64,000 nucleotides of DNA from Rhodobiaceae bacterium (GCA_024645085.1 JAHEGN010000002.1:1-64000); one strand, 5' to 3'. Positions 34,380 through 44,476 are shown, counted from the stretch's first letter. Numbers and translations: made by a program. The notes: generated by a model not told the origin, from the sequence alone.

Positions 34380-35828
34380 ATGAATGACCATCGCACCATA
34401 TTCTTTTTGATTGGCAATCTGCTGGCCGCTTTGGCGCTTGGCATGCTGGTACCAGCCATGGTCGATTATCTCAGCGGCGAAAGCGATTGGTTGGTGTTTG
34501 TCGCCAGCGCCTTGGTCACCGGCTTTATTGCTGGCGCCTTGATTTTGACCAATCGCGGTTCCCTGCCGCCATTATCGGTCAAACAGGCGTTTTTGCTGAC
34601 CAGTTTTTCCTGGCTGGCTTTGACCGGCTTTGCGGCGCTACCACTGGCCTTTAGCGAGCTTGGATTGAGCTATACTGACGCTTTTTTTGAGGCCATGTCA
34701 GGGCTGACGACGACTGGCGCGACGATTATTGTTGGTCTTGATGACGCGCCGGTTGGTATTTTATTATGGCGCGCCCTGCTGCAATGGTTTGGCGGCATTG
34801 GTATTATTGTGATGGCGATTTCAGTTCTCCCCATGCTCAATGTCGGCGGCATGCAGCTTTTCCGTCTGGAGAGCTCTGACACATCGGAAAAAATTCTGCC
34901 GCGTACGGCGCAAATCGCTGGCTCCATCACGCAACTCTATTTCGCCATTTCAGTGGCCTGCATGCTGGCCTATTGGGTTGCCGGCATGGGATTTTTCGAC
35001 GCCATGGCGCACGCCATGACAACCATTGCCACTGGCGGTTTTTCAACCCATGACGCCAGTATTGGCGCTTTTCAAAATCCCGGCATTGAGATGGTCGGCA
35101 CATTTTTTATGATTGCCGCCTCCTTGCCATTTGTCGCCTATCTGCAAGCTGCAAATGGTAAGTTCTCGGTCATTTGGGGCGATGCACAAGTGCGTATGTT
35201 TGCCACTCTACTGGCCTTGGCCACGGTTTCTATGTGGCTTTATCAAATTAATTATCACGCAACCGATGGCGGCACGGCATTTTTACAAGCCGCTTTCAAC
35301 ACCACCTCAATTTTGACCGGCACCGGCTATGCCACCACGGATTATGGCCTGTGGGGGCCATTCGCGATTAGTGTGTTTTTCATTCTGACCTTCATTGGCG
35401 GCTGTGCGGGCTCAACCTCTTGCGGATTGAAAATTTTCCGGCTTCAGGTTTTGATCAAAACCGGCTGGCGTTATGTGCGCCAAATGACCTTGCCGCACGG
35501 TATTTTTGTCATTCGCTATAATGGTCGCCCGCTGGCCAATGATGTGGCCAATTCAATCGTTGCCTTTGTGCTTATTTTTCTTTTGTCTTTTGCCCTAATC
35601 GGCACCGGACTGACCCTTATGGGCCTCGACACGCTGACCGCCCTATCGGCATCGGCCGCAGCCTTGGCCAATGTCGGGCCCGGTCTGGGGCCAATCATTG
35701 GGCCGTCGGGCACTTATGCCAGCTTGCCCGATGGCGCCAAATGGATTTTATGTTTCGGCATGTTGCTCGGTCGGCTTGAGTTTCTCGCCGTCCTTGTCAT
35801 GTTCTCACCAAGTTTCTGGCGCCGCTAA
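34380..35828 (+). CDS. trkH: TrkH-family potassium uptake protein
   Basis: This 482-residue K+-translocating membrane subunit contains the four pore loops with selectivity-filter segments GLTTTGAT, TTIATGGFS, LTGTGYATTD and ANVGPGLG, each with the key Gly. The late segment GCAGSTSCGLK and a terminal GRLEFLAVLVMF fit TrkH. It needs the cytoplasmic NAD-binding partner TrkA, which is not in the window. It lies 9 bp after apaG, and its end meets the convergent RND gene with no spacer. Confidence 0.93.
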   Translation: MNDHRTIFFLIGNLLAALALGMLVPAMVDYLSGESDWLVFVASALVTGFIAGALILTNRGSLPPLSVKQAFLLTSFSWLALTGFAALPLAFSELGLSYTDAFFEAMSGLTTTGATIIVGLDDAPVGILLWRALLQWFGGIGIIVMAISVLPMLNVGGMQLFRLESSDTSEKILPRTAQIAGSITQLYFAISVACMLAYWVAGMGFFDAMAHAMTTIATGGFSTHDASIGAFQNPGIEMVGTFFMIAASLPFVAYLQAANGKFSVIWGDAQVRMFATLLALATVSMWLYQINYHATDGGTAFLQAAFNTTSILTGTGYATTDYGLWGPFAISVFFILTFIGGCAGSTSCGLKIFRLQVLIKTGWRYVRQMTLPHGIFVIRYNGRPLANDVANSIVAFVLIFLLSFALIGTGLTLMGLDTLTALSASAAALANVGPGLGPIIGPSGTYASLPDGAKWILCFGMLLGRLEFLAVLVMFSPSFWRR

Positions 35829-38800
35829 TTATTCGGCCGCTTCCGGCGCCGCTTCGACTTCTGACTTGCCGCGCAAGCGATTGATGTAGGCGCGGAAATC
35901 TTCTTGCACGCCGAGCACAGACGGCACCAGCAGCAAAACGATAAAGGTGGCAAAGGCCAAGCCCCAAGCAATGGTGATCACCATTGGCAGCAGGAATTGC
36001 GCTTGCACGCTGGTTTCAAACAATAGCGGGGCCAAACCCAAAACCGTGGTCATAGAGGTCAACATCACAGCCCGGAAACGGTCGCAAATACCGTTGATGA
36101 CCGCTTCGCGCAAGCCTTCACCCTCTAGGCGCCGCTCTTCAATGCGGCTGATCAAGATAATCGAATTATTGACCAAAATCCCTGACAGACCCAAAAGCCC
36201 GACAAGGCTCAAAAAGGTCAAATCAAAGCCTTGTACATAATGGCCAAGCACGGTGCCCACCAGCCCGAAAGGAATGACCGACATGATAATCACTGGTCGC
36301 GAATAGCTAGCGAAAACAAAAGCCAGAATAACGTAAATCAAGCCTAGGCCAATCAGGGCACCGGCTGCTAAATCTCTCGACGTGTCGGCTTGCTCTTGCG
36401 ACCGCCCGCCAAGGCTGTAGGAAATACCGTATTTTTGCAAAATATCCGGAATGGTTTGTTTTTCCAGCGCCTCAATCACCTCATTTGGATTGCCAGCATT
36501 ATCATCATAATCAGCAATCACGGAGACTGATACTTTACCATCGGTGCGGCGAATGGTTGAAAAGCCCGGTTGGGTTTTAATATCAACAATGGCGCTCAGC
36601 GGCACATAACGAACCGGCATAGTGCCCGGCACAGGCAGGGAAATATCTTCCAATTGTTTCGGCCGCTCACCAGTGCGCGGTTGTAAAACCCGAATGGTGA
36701 CTTCCTCATCATCGCGGGCAAAGCGTTTGGCAATCACCCCTTGCAAACTGCCGCGGGTTAAATTGCCGACAAGCTGATTGGTGAAGCCCAAAGTGGCGCC
36801 GCGGTCATTAACATCCAGAATCAACTCTTGCTTATTATAATTCAGGTCATCGCGGGCCCGCGAAATGCCGCCAAATTGTTCTAGCGCCAAGCGCAATTCA
36901 ATGGCGGCTTTTTTCAGCACTTCGGGTTCCGCGTCTTCGAGGCGAATATCAATATCGCGCCCCGGCGGGCCGCCGCGTTGTTCACGCACAAAGACATAGC
37001 GCAAGCCAGCTATTTCCGGAATTTCTTCTTCCCATTGTTTGGTGATTTGCCGCGTGCGTATCTCACGATCTTCACTGGCGCTCAGTTCGGCATAAACCAA
37101 ACCGCGTTCATCACCATAGGAGGTTTCCGTGCGGCCGATTTGGGTGAAAACCGTTTTCACCAAAGCCGTGTCATCGACCTGCAATTTTTCGGCTGCGCGA
37201 TAGAGGGCCTTTTCAATCGTCCGCACACCATCTTGGGTTTCAGCCCGTGTGGTGCCCGGCTGGAAGAAAACATAGGCTTTAATCACCTCGCCTTCCGGTG
37301 ACGGGAAAAACCGGAACGGCACGCGCCCACCGGCCAATAGGCCAATGCAAATAATCAATATCGCCAGACCGACCGACAATGTCGTATAGCGGCGGTCATA
37401 GGCGACGGTCACAAAGCGGCGGAACCGCCCTTCGCGGAAAGCTTCAAATTCTTCCAAAAAGCGCTTTTTGAAACCGCTCGGTGGTTTTGACTTAACTTTC
37501 AGCGCATGGCTCAAATGACCCGGCAAAATCAGGAAACATTCGACCAAACTGGCGACCAATACGCAAAACAAAACCAGTGGAATTGGCCGCACAATTTGGC
37601 CAATCGTGTCGCCGATGAGCAGCATGGGAATAAACGCTGCCAATGTTGTCAACGCAGCCGCAATAATCGGCGTGGTCATGCGAATCGCACCGCCCTCGGC
37701 CGCTGCCTCCGCACTATAACCCTCGCTGACCAAAGTCGCTGAATGTTCACCAACAACAATCGCATCATCGACGATAATACCGACCGTCATAATCAGCGCG
37801 AACATGGACAGCATATTAATGCTCAAATCAACCGCCCACATAACGCCAAACGTCGCCATCATTGACGCCGGAATACCCGCCGCCACCCAAATGGCAATGC
37901 GACCATTGAGGAATAGAAACAAAATCGCCAGCACGAGGACCATGCCCGTCAGGCCGTTATAGAGCAGCACATTAATCCGCTGGACGATTTTATTGGCATA
38001 GACATCGAATAATTCGACATGCAGCGTCGGTGGCAGTGTTGGGCGAATTTCTTCGAGATATTTGCGCGCAATCGCTGTCGCCTCAAGGGCGTCGGCGTTT
38101 TTGGTGCGCTGTACGGTCAATCGAATGGCGTGTTCTTCGCCGCTCCAACCGGTTTCGGCATTGGCGTCAAAAGTTTCATAAACATTGGCCACATCACCAA
38201 CCCGCACTTGCGTGCCATCATTGGCGGTGCGCAGGCTGATTTCCTCAACATCGCGCGCCGTCAAAGCCAGACCAACCGAGCGCACTTGCCGCTCCACATT
38301 GCCGCGCAAAACCCCGCCCGGCACGTCAAGCGAGCTCGACGCCACCTTATTGGCAATATCTGACGTGGTCATATCATATCGGCGCAATTGGCTCGGTTTG
38401 ACCTCTACCCAAATCTCTTCATCGCGAAACCCCGATAGGGTGATTTTATCAATACCGGCATTCAGCAGGCCATCGCGAATGTGTTTGGCATAGCTACGCA
38501 AAGAGCGCTCATCCAAGTCACCGGCCAGCAAAATAGAGGCGACGGGCTCATAAAAAGTCGCTTGAGAGATAATCGGCCGTTCGGCATCTTTCGGCAGGGT
38601 GGTGATACTATTGACCGCCGCCTCAACATCCCCCAAAGCGCGTTGCATATCAGCGTCGGGATAAAACTCAACCGTCATTGAGGCAAAGCCAATACGCGAT
38701 TGCGCGTTAAATTCTTTCACGCCGTCAAGAAACCGCACTTCTGGCTGAATGGTGCCGACAATGTTTTTATCAATGTCTTGCGCCGACGCGCCCGGCCATT

Positions 38801-38957
38801 GAATTTGAATATTGATTATTTTGACTTCCACAGTCGGGAAAAATTGCGTGTTCAATTGGGCAAGACCAAATACGCCGAGCATAATCATGCTGAAAAACAG
38901 AAGATTAGCGGCGTTTTTATGCCGCGAGAAAAGTTCGATTGCGCCTCTAAAGCCCAT
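35829..38957 (-). CDS. RND-family efflux pump, inner-membrane transporter
   Basis: This 1042-residue proton-driven exporter of the AcrB class has two repeats, each with one helix, a large periplasmic loop and five helices. The proton relay in helix 4 is seen in IVDDAIVVGEH, with paired Asp. Repeat features such as the early FFPTVEVKIINIQIQWPGAS and the late GILVNNSIILISRIEE are typical. It is coupled to the adaptor gene by a one-base overlap (TAATG). No outer-membrane channel gene is adjacent, so a shared TolC is expected. The substrate is not evident; the lack of a metal-pump Met/Glu signature favours organic compounds. Confidence 0.92.
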   Translation of the reverse strand: MGFRGAIELFSRHKNAANLLFFSMIMLGVFGLAQLNTQFFPTVEVKIINIQIQWPGASAQDIDKNIVGTIQPEVRFLDGVKEFNAQSRIGFASMTVEFYPDADMQRALGDVEAAVNSITTLPKDAERPIISQATFYEPVASILLAGDLDERSLRSYAKHIRDGLLNAGIDKITLSGFRDEEIWVEVKPSQLRRYDMTTSDIANKVASSSLDVPGGVLRGNVERQVRSVGLALTARDVEEISLRTANDGTQVRVGDVANVYETFDANAETGWSGEEHAIRLTVQRTKNADALEATAIARKYLEEIRPTLPPTLHVELFDVYANKIVQRINVLLYNGLTGMVLVLAILFLFLNGRIAIWVAAGIPASMMATFGVMWAVDLSINMLSMFALIMTVGIIVDDAIVVGEHSATLVSEGYSAEAAAEGGAIRMTTPIIAAALTTLAAFIPMLLIGDTIGQIVRPIPLVLFCVLVASLVECFLILPGHLSHALKVKSKPPSGFKKRFLEEFEAFREGRFRRFVTVAYDRRYTTLSVGLAILIICIGLLAGGRVPFRFFPSPEGEVIKAYVFFQPGTTRAETQDGVRTIEKALYRAAEKLQVDDTALVKTVFTQIGRTETSYGDERGLVYAELSASEDREIRTRQITKQWEEEIPEIAGLRYVFVREQRGGPPGRDIDIRLEDAEPEVLKKAAIELRLALEQFGGISRARDDLNYNKQELILDVNDRGATLGFTNQLVGNLTRGSLQGVIAKRFARDDEEVTIRVLQPRTGERPKQLEDISLPVPGTMPVRYVPLSAIVDIKTQPGFSTIRRTDGKVSVSVIADYDDNAGNPNEVIEALEKQTIPDILQKYGISYSLGGRSQEQADTSRDLAAGALIGLGLIYVILAFVFASYSRPVIIMSVIPFGLVGTVLGHYVQGFDLTFLSLVGLLGLSGILVNNSIILISRIEERRLEGEGLREAVINGICDRFRAVMLTSMTTVLGLAPLLFETSVQAQFLLPMVITIAWGLAFATFIVLLLVPSVLGVQEDFRAYINRLRGKSEVEAAPEAAE

Positions 38958-40186
38958 TATTGTGCCTCGAAACTAGATACGGCAACACCAGCTGCCGCTT
39001 CGTTAAATTGCGTGAGCAAAATTTCTTGGCCCTGACGCAGCCCCGATCGCACCAAGAGTTTATCACCAATATCGACGTAATCGGCCAATCGCAAGGGCGC
39101 CAAACGACCGTCTTCAATGACGTAAATCAAGTCGTTGCCATAAAGTGCGTCTTTAGGAATCGCCACCACATCGGTTTCCGGCTGTGAGGTCATGACAATG
39201 CTAACGAAAGCGCCAGCGCGCAGATTTGACGGCAATTTGCCGGTAATTATTGCATATACATCAACCCCGCGCGTGGCTTGGCTGATTTGCGCGCCAACGT
39301 GGCGGATGCGGGCCTGCATGCTTATGCGCTCGCCGCCGACATCCCAAAATACTTGCAGCGGACGACCAATGATTTCCGTATTGCGGGTCAGAAACCGACC
39401 ATATTGATCGTCGGATAAATTAAACACCACCTCAAAATCATCGGCGCTGGTCAAGGTCGCGACGCGGTCATTGAGACCGACCACGCGTCCCGCCCGTGCC
39501 ATAATATTGCCGACATGGGCATCAAATGGAGCAATGATTTTGGTGTTTTTCAAATCCCGCTGCATCCGTGATAAGCGCACTTTTTCGCGCTCAATCAGAG
39601 CCGCTTGCTGGTCAAGTCGGGCTTTGCGAATTGCATATTCGACGTTTTTGTCATCAAGGGTTTTTTTCGACACTGTGCCTTTTTCAAACAATGTTTCGGC
39701 CCGCTCTTTTTCGAGCTTGGCTAGCTCAGCCGAGGCTTTGCGTTCCATTTGAACCGCTATCGCGCCCTGCAATTGGGCTTTAGCGTCATCGACGGCGGAT
39801 TGATATTGAAAGGGATCAATCTCAGCCAAAACATCGCCCTTGGCGACGCGGGCGCCATTTTCAAAATTTTCGCTCGTGGCGATAATTTCGCCGCCCACCA
39901 AGGCGCGCAATTCAACCAGACGGCTGGCGCGCAATTCGCCAAAGGCAAATGTCTCAGGAATAATCGTGCCATAATCGGCTTTCATCGTGCGCACAGCCCA
40001 GACCCGCTCAAGGTTTTCAACTGGCAAGATTTCAGGCTTGGTTTTGACAAGGGTGAAATAGCCGATGAACCCGACCAATAAGACAATCAATGGCAGCGGC
40101 AGTTTTTTCAACATGCGGCGCAATTTCCCTTGTTCAGCAGCAGCCTCTGAGCGACCCCACAAGACTGATTTAACTTTCTCGAACAC
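38957..40186 (-). CDS. RND efflux periplasmic adaptor (membrane fusion protein)
   Basis: This 409-residue adaptor has one N-terminal membrane helix (about residues 30-48), lipoyl half motifs (GGEIIATSENFENGARVAKGDVLAEI and later IIAPFDAHVGNIMARAGRVV), a coiled coil between them (about 115-190, KLEKERAETLFEKG) and beta-barrel domains. It links the pump at 35829 to an outer-membrane channel. The start is GTG 40186 with GGTGAG upstream. No regulator gene is next to it. Confidence 0.9.
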   Translation of the reverse strand: MFEKVKSVLWGRSEAAAEQGKLRRMLKKLPLPLIVLLVGFIGYFTLVKTKPEILPVENLERVWAVRTMKADYGTIIPETFAFGELRASRLVELRALVGGEIIATSENFENGARVAKGDVLAEIDPFQYQSAVDDAKAQLQGAIAVQMERKASAELAKLEKERAETLFEKGTVSKKTLDDKNVEYAIRKARLDQQAALIEREKVRLSRMQRDLKNTKIIAPFDAHVGNIMARAGRVVGLNDRVATLTSADDFEVVFNLSDDQYGRFLTRNTEIIGRPLQVFWDVGGERISMQARIRHVGAQISQATRGVDVYAIITGKLPSNLRAGAFVSIVMTSQPETDVVAIPKDALYGNDLIYVIEDGRLAPLRLADYVDIGDKLLVRSGLRQGQEILLTQFNEAAAGVAVSSFEAQ

Positions 40187-40264
40187 GCTTACTCACCCCT
40201 TTTACAGCCCCTCTGGATATAACGTTAATTTGCTGTTTTACCAGTCGGCCATGTTAAATTTTAT

Positions 40265-41191
40265 TTACGCGCCTGATGCCGAAAACGCCTCGGTTGGCGA
40301 GAAAAGATAGAGCTCATTACAAAACTCACAGCGCACTTCAATGGTTTCTTGCTCTTGCATTTCATCTTGGTCAGTTTCTGACAAGCCAGAGAGCATATTT
40401 TTTACCCGGTCGCGCGAACACGGACAGTCAAAATGCAAAGGTCGGGCGTCGAAAACCCTGACGCCATCCTCATTGAACAATCGATAAGCCAGCGTCTCGG
40501 CCTCAAGCTCAGCGTCCAGCAGCTCACTGTCTTCTGTTGTCTGCAATAAAATGGTCAATCTTTGCCAATCATCGCTTTCGACACGCAATTCACGATCCGG
40601 CGGGCTGTCAGTTCCGCCGTCCTTGGCGGCTTGCTGCAATAAAATACCGCCGGCACGCCATTCGGTTTTGCCGCCGGGCAAAATCATCGGCGCAGCGGCC
40701 AGCCGCAAGCTGGTAGCGATTTGCTCAGAGCGGTGGAAATATTCCAAGGCCGCTTGCGCCAAATTCTCACCCTCAAGCGGCACAATGCCTTGATAGCGTT
40801 CCATATCAGCGCCTTGGTCGACGGTAAAAGCCATGTGACCATTGGCGCCCAAAAGCGCTAAACCGCTATCGCCATTGGCCAATGCCGCATCGAGCTTTTC
40901 TTGGTCAAATTGCGCAAACCCACGCAAAGCACCGCCTTGCGCATAGTCACCCATCAACATGGATATCGGCCCCTTGCCCTGTAATTGCAGGATAAACCGT
41001 CCGTCAAATTTCAAAACTGTGCCAAGCATAGCGGCCAGAACCAGAGCCTCGCCTAGCAGGCGGCCGACTTCTTCGGGATAATTATGGCGCGAGAGCACGT
41101 CGCTAGCCAATTGATTGAGTTTCACAATCCGGCCATTAACATTTTGCCCTTCAATGCGAAATGGGAGGGCGAAATCTGCGCTATCGGTCAT
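40265..41191 (-). CDS. hslO: Redox-regulated chaperone Hsp33
   Basis: This 308-residue holdase is switched on by oxidative unfolding. The C-terminal zinc switch has Cys256 and Cys258 (FDCPCSRDR) and Cys288 and Cys291 (RCEFCNELY), the CxC...CxxC pattern of the family, with a linker slightly longer than in E. coli. The N-terminal domain has MLGTVLKFDGRFILQLQGKGP. It lies one base after argF and is co-transcribed with the arginine genes, an arrangement common in alphaproteobacteria. Confidence 0.95.
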   Translation of the reverse strand: MTDSADFALPFRIEGQNVNGRIVKLNQLASDVLSRHNYPEEVGRLLGEALVLAAMLGTVLKFDGRFILQLQGKGPISMLMGDYAQGGALRGFAQFDQEKLDAALANGDSGLALLGANGHMAFTVDQGADMERYQGIVPLEGENLAQAALEYFHRSEQIATSLRLAAAPMILPGGKTEWRAGGILLQQAAKDGGTDSPPDRELRVESDDWQRLTILLQTTEDSELLDAELEAETLAYRLFNEDGVRVFDARPLHFDCPCSRDRVKNMLSGLSETDQDEMQEQETIEVRCEFCNELYLFSPTEAFSASGA

Positions 41192-41192
41192 A

Positions 41193-42131
41193 TTATTTTC
41201 CTGCTGTGTTCAAACAAAAAGTCAAAATGGCTTTTTGTGCATGGCACCGGTTTTCTGCTTCATCGAAAATAACCGATTGCGGCCCATCAATGACCTCCGC
41301 CGCTACCTCGCTCTCGCGATAGGCTGGTAGACAATGCATGAAAATTGCGGCATCGCCCAAATCCATTAGTTTTTGTGTCACCTGATAGGGGGCAAAGGCT
41401 TTCGCTCGTTTTTGCGCCGTTGCCGGATCATCGCTCATCGACACCCAACAATCGGTAACCACACATGCGGCACCTGTGACCGCCGCCTCTGGGGTCGCAC
41501 AAACCACAATACGGGCGCCACTGGCCAGCGCCTCATCGAGGACCGCTTGCGGCGGCATGAAATCGGGCGGACAAGCAATCGCCAGCTCAAAATCAAACAG
41601 GGCGGCGGCATGAATGAACGACACCAAAACATTATTACCATCGCCAAGCCATGCAATACGCTGACCGTTCAACCGACCTTTATGTTCTTCGAAAGTCATT
41701 AAATCGGCCAAAATTTGGCACGGATGACTGAAGGCTGTTAGCCCGTTAATCACCGGAATACTGCCATGTTTGGCAAATTCAGTCAGCTTTTCATGCGGCC
41801 CTGTGCGTAACATAGCAATATCAGCAAAACGCGAAATCACCTGCGCCGTATCGGACATGCTCTCGCCACGACCGAGTTGGGTTTCGGCCTGATTAATAAT
41901 CATTGTCTCGCCGCCGAGCTGACGCATGCCCAAGTCGAAAGACAAGCGCGTGCGCGTCGATGGCTTATCGAAAACCATGGCCAGCGCATAGCCACGCAAA
42001 GGTGCATCGGGATCGACCGTGCCTTTTGGCAGACCAGCGCGCGCCGCTTTGCGCTGGTGCGCGTCATCCAATAGCTGACGCGCCTGCGCCTTGGTCAAAT
42101 CATTCAAATCAATAAAATTTTGATAGCTCAT
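41193..42131 (-). CDS. argF: Ornithine carbamoyltransferase
   Basis: This arginine biosynthesis enzyme makes citrulline from ornithine and carbamoyl phosphate. It has 312 residues. The carbamoyl phosphate site is STRTR (58-62), followed by HPCQ in FSHPCQILAD, the ornithine-binding DCWVSMSDD and the catalytic HCLPA. AGGA precedes ATG 42131. It follows argD by 5 bp and precedes hslO. Confidence 0.97.
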   Translation of the reverse strand: MSYQNFIDLNDLTKAQARQLLDDAHQRKAARAGLPKGTVDPDAPLRGYALAMVFDKPSTRTRLSFDLGMRQLGGETMIINQAETQLGRGESMSDTAQVISRFADIAMLRTGPHEKLTEFAKHGSIPVINGLTAFSHPCQILADLMTFEEHKGRLNGQRIAWLGDGNNVLVSFIHAAALFDFELAIACPPDFMPPQAVLDEALASGARIVVCATPEAAVTGAACVVTDCWVSMSDDPATAQKRAKAFAPYQVTQKLMDLGDAAIFMHCLPAYRESEVAAEVIDGPQSVIFDEAENRCHAQKAILTFCLNTAGK

Positions 42132-42136
42132 TATTC

Positions 42137-43336
42137 CTAAGCCTCTTTTTTCGCGGCACGCAAATCAACACATGCGGCTTGAAGCGCGGCAATCGCCACG
42201 GCAATTTCTTCGCGCGTGACATTTAGCGGCGGCAACAGCCGCAGCGTGTTTTCACCAGCCCCGACACTGAGCACATGATGGTGCCGCAAGGCGGCCACGA
42301 CATCGCTGTTCAACGGCGTGCATTTGAGGCCAATCAGCAGGCCAAGACCTCGCAGTTCAGTGAAAATATCGCTGTTTTCGTCAATCACTTGCGCCAATTG
42401 CTGACGGAAAAACCCCGACACATCTTGCACATGTTCGAGAAACGCCGGTTGGCTGACGGTTTCCAACACGGCCGCGCCAACCGCTGTCGCCAGCGGATTG
42501 CCGCCATAGGTTGAGCCATGCGTGCCCGGCTGCATGGCAGCGCCGAGTTTTTCGCTGGTCAAAAACGCTCCCAGCGGAAAACCGCCGCCAATGCCCTTGG
42601 CAATGGCCATCACATCAGGTGTTACCTCAGCCCATTCATGGGCGAATAATTTACCAGTACGGCCAATGCCGCATTGCACTTCGTCAAAGCCGAGCAAAAT
42701 ATCGTGCTTGTCGCACAGCTTGCGCAAATCCCGCAAAAACGCCGTGCCAGTATCACGCACGCCGCCCTCGCCCTGCACGGGCTCAATCAAAACGCCGGCG
42801 GTCGTGTCATCAATCAGCGCTTCTAGTTTGCCAATATCAAAGGCTGAACATTGCACAAAACCGGCCGGAGCTGGGCCAAAACCCTCAAGATAGGCCTGAT
42901 TGCCAGCCGCCGCCAAAGCCGCCAATGTGCGGCCATGAAAAGCGCCTGCAAAAGAGATGAGCGTCACTTTTTCTGGATGGCCGTTAACCGCGTGATATTT
43001 TCGCATGACTTTAATCATGCCTTCGGCCGCCTCAGCCCCCGAATTGCAAAAGAAAACCCGCTCGGCAAAACTATGCGCGCATAGCGCATCGGCCAGCGCC
43101 TCTTGCTCGGGAATGGTATAGAGATTTGACACGTGCCAGAGTTTTTCGGCCTGCGCCTGTAAAGTCGCCACTAATTTCGGATGCGCATGACCGAGAACAT
43201 TGACCGCCACGCCAGAGCCAAAGTCGAGATACCGATCGCCGTCATCGGTGATTAACCACGCGCCCTCACCGCGCTCAAAGCGCAGCGCTGCCCGATTATA
43301 GGTCGTCATCACATGACTTTGTTTCGACTCATTCAT
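42137..43336 (-). CDS. argD: Acetylornithine aminotransferase
   Basis: This class III PLP aminotransferase of 399 residues converts N-acetylglutamate semialdehyde to N-acetylornithine and may also act in lysine synthesis. Key segments are FCNSGAEAAEGMIKVMRKYH, SFAGAFHGRTLAAL, LIEPVQGEGGV, the FDEVQCGIGRTG block before the PLP Asp, and AKGIGGGFPLGAFL with the aldimine Lys. It begins the argD-argF-hslO operon, after a terminator that insulates it from the ABC-2 permease. Confidence 0.96.
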   Translation of the reverse strand: MNESKQSHVMTTYNRAALRFERGEGAWLITDDGDRYLDFGSGVAVNVLGHAHPKLVATLQAQAEKLWHVSNLYTIPEQEALADALCAHSFAERVFFCNSGAEAAEGMIKVMRKYHAVNGHPEKVTLISFAGAFHGRTLAALAAAGNQAYLEGFGPAPAGFVQCSAFDIGKLEALIDDTTAGVLIEPVQGEGGVRDTGTAFLRDLRKLCDKHDILLGFDEVQCGIGRTGKLFAHEWAEVTPDVMAIAKGIGGGFPLGAFLTSEKLGAAMQPGTHGSTYGGNPLATAVGAAVLETVSQPAFLEHVQDVSGFFRQQLAQVIDENSDIFTELRGLGLLIGLKCTPLNSDVVAALRHHHVLSVGAGENTLRLLPPLNVTREEIAVAIAALQAACVDLRAAKKEA

Positions 43337-43355
43337 CCCTTTATTCCTGCAACAG

Positions 43356-43376
43356 AAAAAGCCGCCCTTAGGCGGC
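43356..43376 (-). terminator. Rho-independent terminator after the ABC-2 permease
   Basis: On the minus strand the stem GCCGCC / GGCGGC, loop TAAG and five T residues lie between the permease stop and argD. Confidence 0.82.
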
Positions 43377-43425
43377 CCTTACGATGACTTCCTTTATAGC
43401 AAAACCGGCAATAACCGCAAATTAT

Positions 43426-44268
43426 TTAACTTTTGAGGCGATAGCCACGGGTCAGGACAATCTGGCAAATAATGCCCAGAATCACTGTCAGGCCGATTAG
43501 CAGGCTGGCGCCGAACAATAGTGAGCCCTCAGCCTGTCCGGTCACGGCGAAGCGGAAACCGTCAATCATGTAAAAGAACGGATTATATTGCGTCACCTCA
43601 TAGGCAAAGCTTGGCAATTGATTAACCGAGTAAAACGTGCCCGATAAAAACGACAAAGGCGTGATGACAAAATTGGTCACGGTCGCCAAATGGTCGAATT
43701 TTTCAGCCCAAATACCGCCCAATAAGCCAATTTGCGCCATTAATGCTGAAGCGATACAGGCATAAAATAACGCCGCAAAGAAACTATAAATGCTCAAATC
43801 AATAAATATGCTCATGCCCAGGAAGGTGCCGGTTCCGACAAATAGGCCACGCGTCAGCCCGCCCAGTGAAATGCCAAGGTTCAACTCAGCTGGCGATAAT
43901 GGCGGCATCAGAAAATCGACGACATTGCCCTGCACTTTTGCGACCAACAAAGAAGACGAGGCATTGGCGAAGGCATTTTGCACAATGGCCATCATAATCA
44001 GGCCGGGGGCTAGAAATTCGACAAACGGCACGCCATTAATATCTGGCCGCAAGCCGCCAAGCGCCAGAGAGAAGATCGCCAAGAATAAAAGCGTGGTGAT
44101 AATCGGCGCCATCAGCGTCTGCATCCAGACTTTCAAAAAGCGCTGGACTTCTTTGCGATAGAGCGTCCACAGGCCGAGACTATTAAAGCGACCAAATTGG
44201 CGTACGCCCAAATCTGGATAGGCTTCGGGAGCGGCGGCTTTGGCGGTGTCGTGGGTTATATTTGTCAT
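43426..44268 (-). CDS. ABC-2 type transporter permease
   Basis: This 280-residue membrane protein has a cytoplasmic N-terminus (GLWTLYRKEVQRFLKVW amphipathic helix) and six membrane segments. The ABC-2 signature VTNFVITPLSFLSGTFYSVNQLP, followed by NPFFYMIDGFRFAVTG, identifies the exporter family (NodJ/YadH type). Its ATPase partner is not adjacent, either up- or downstream, so it must be encoded elsewhere. The substrate is unknown, perhaps a lipid or polysaccharide precursor. Confidence 0.88.
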   Translation of the reverse strand: MTNITHDTAKAAAPEAYPDLGVRQFGRFNSLGLWTLYRKEVQRFLKVWMQTLMAPIITTLLFLAIFSLALGGLRPDINGVPFVEFLAPGLIMMAIVQNAFANASSSLLVAKVQGNVVDFLMPPLSPAELNLGISLGGLTRGLFVGTGTFLGMSIFIDLSIYSFFAALFYACIASALMAQIGLLGGIWAEKFDHLATVTNFVITPLSFLSGTFYSVNQLPSFAYEVTQYNPFFYMIDGFRFAVTGQAEGSLLFGASLLIGLTVILGIICQIVLTRGYRLKS

Positions 44269-44340
44269 CAGGGGAATGTAATTGGTTTGCGCTTGTTTAC
44301 AAGTTTTTTTGCAGTCAGTTCAGCCGCTGTTTTGGCCAGC

Positions 44341-44382
44341 GAATCGTCAATCTTCGAATCGAATCATGTGGATAAATGAATC
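44341..44382. promoter_or_regulatory. Cluster of four GANTC (CcrM) methylation sites upstream of gcrA
   Basis: GAATC occurs at 44341, 44356, 44361 and 44378, four sites in 42 bp where about 0.15 would be expected by chance. GANTC is the target of the cell-cycle methyltransferase CcrM and marks promoters read by GcrA. Confidence 0.75.
44367..44375 (-). promoter_or_regulatory. Consensus DnaA box at the gcrA promoter
   Basis: TGTGGATAA is a perfect DnaA box (TTATCCACA on the minus strand) lying between two of the GANTC sites and about 100 bp before gcrA. In Caulobacter DnaA activates gcrA. Confidence 0.68.
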
Positions 44383-44476
44383 AGGGTGATTTTCGAGAGC
44401 CACTAGATATAGTAGAAAATAAAAACAACAACACCAGATGTGGCAAGACCACGCGCTTTGAACATTGGAGATAAAA

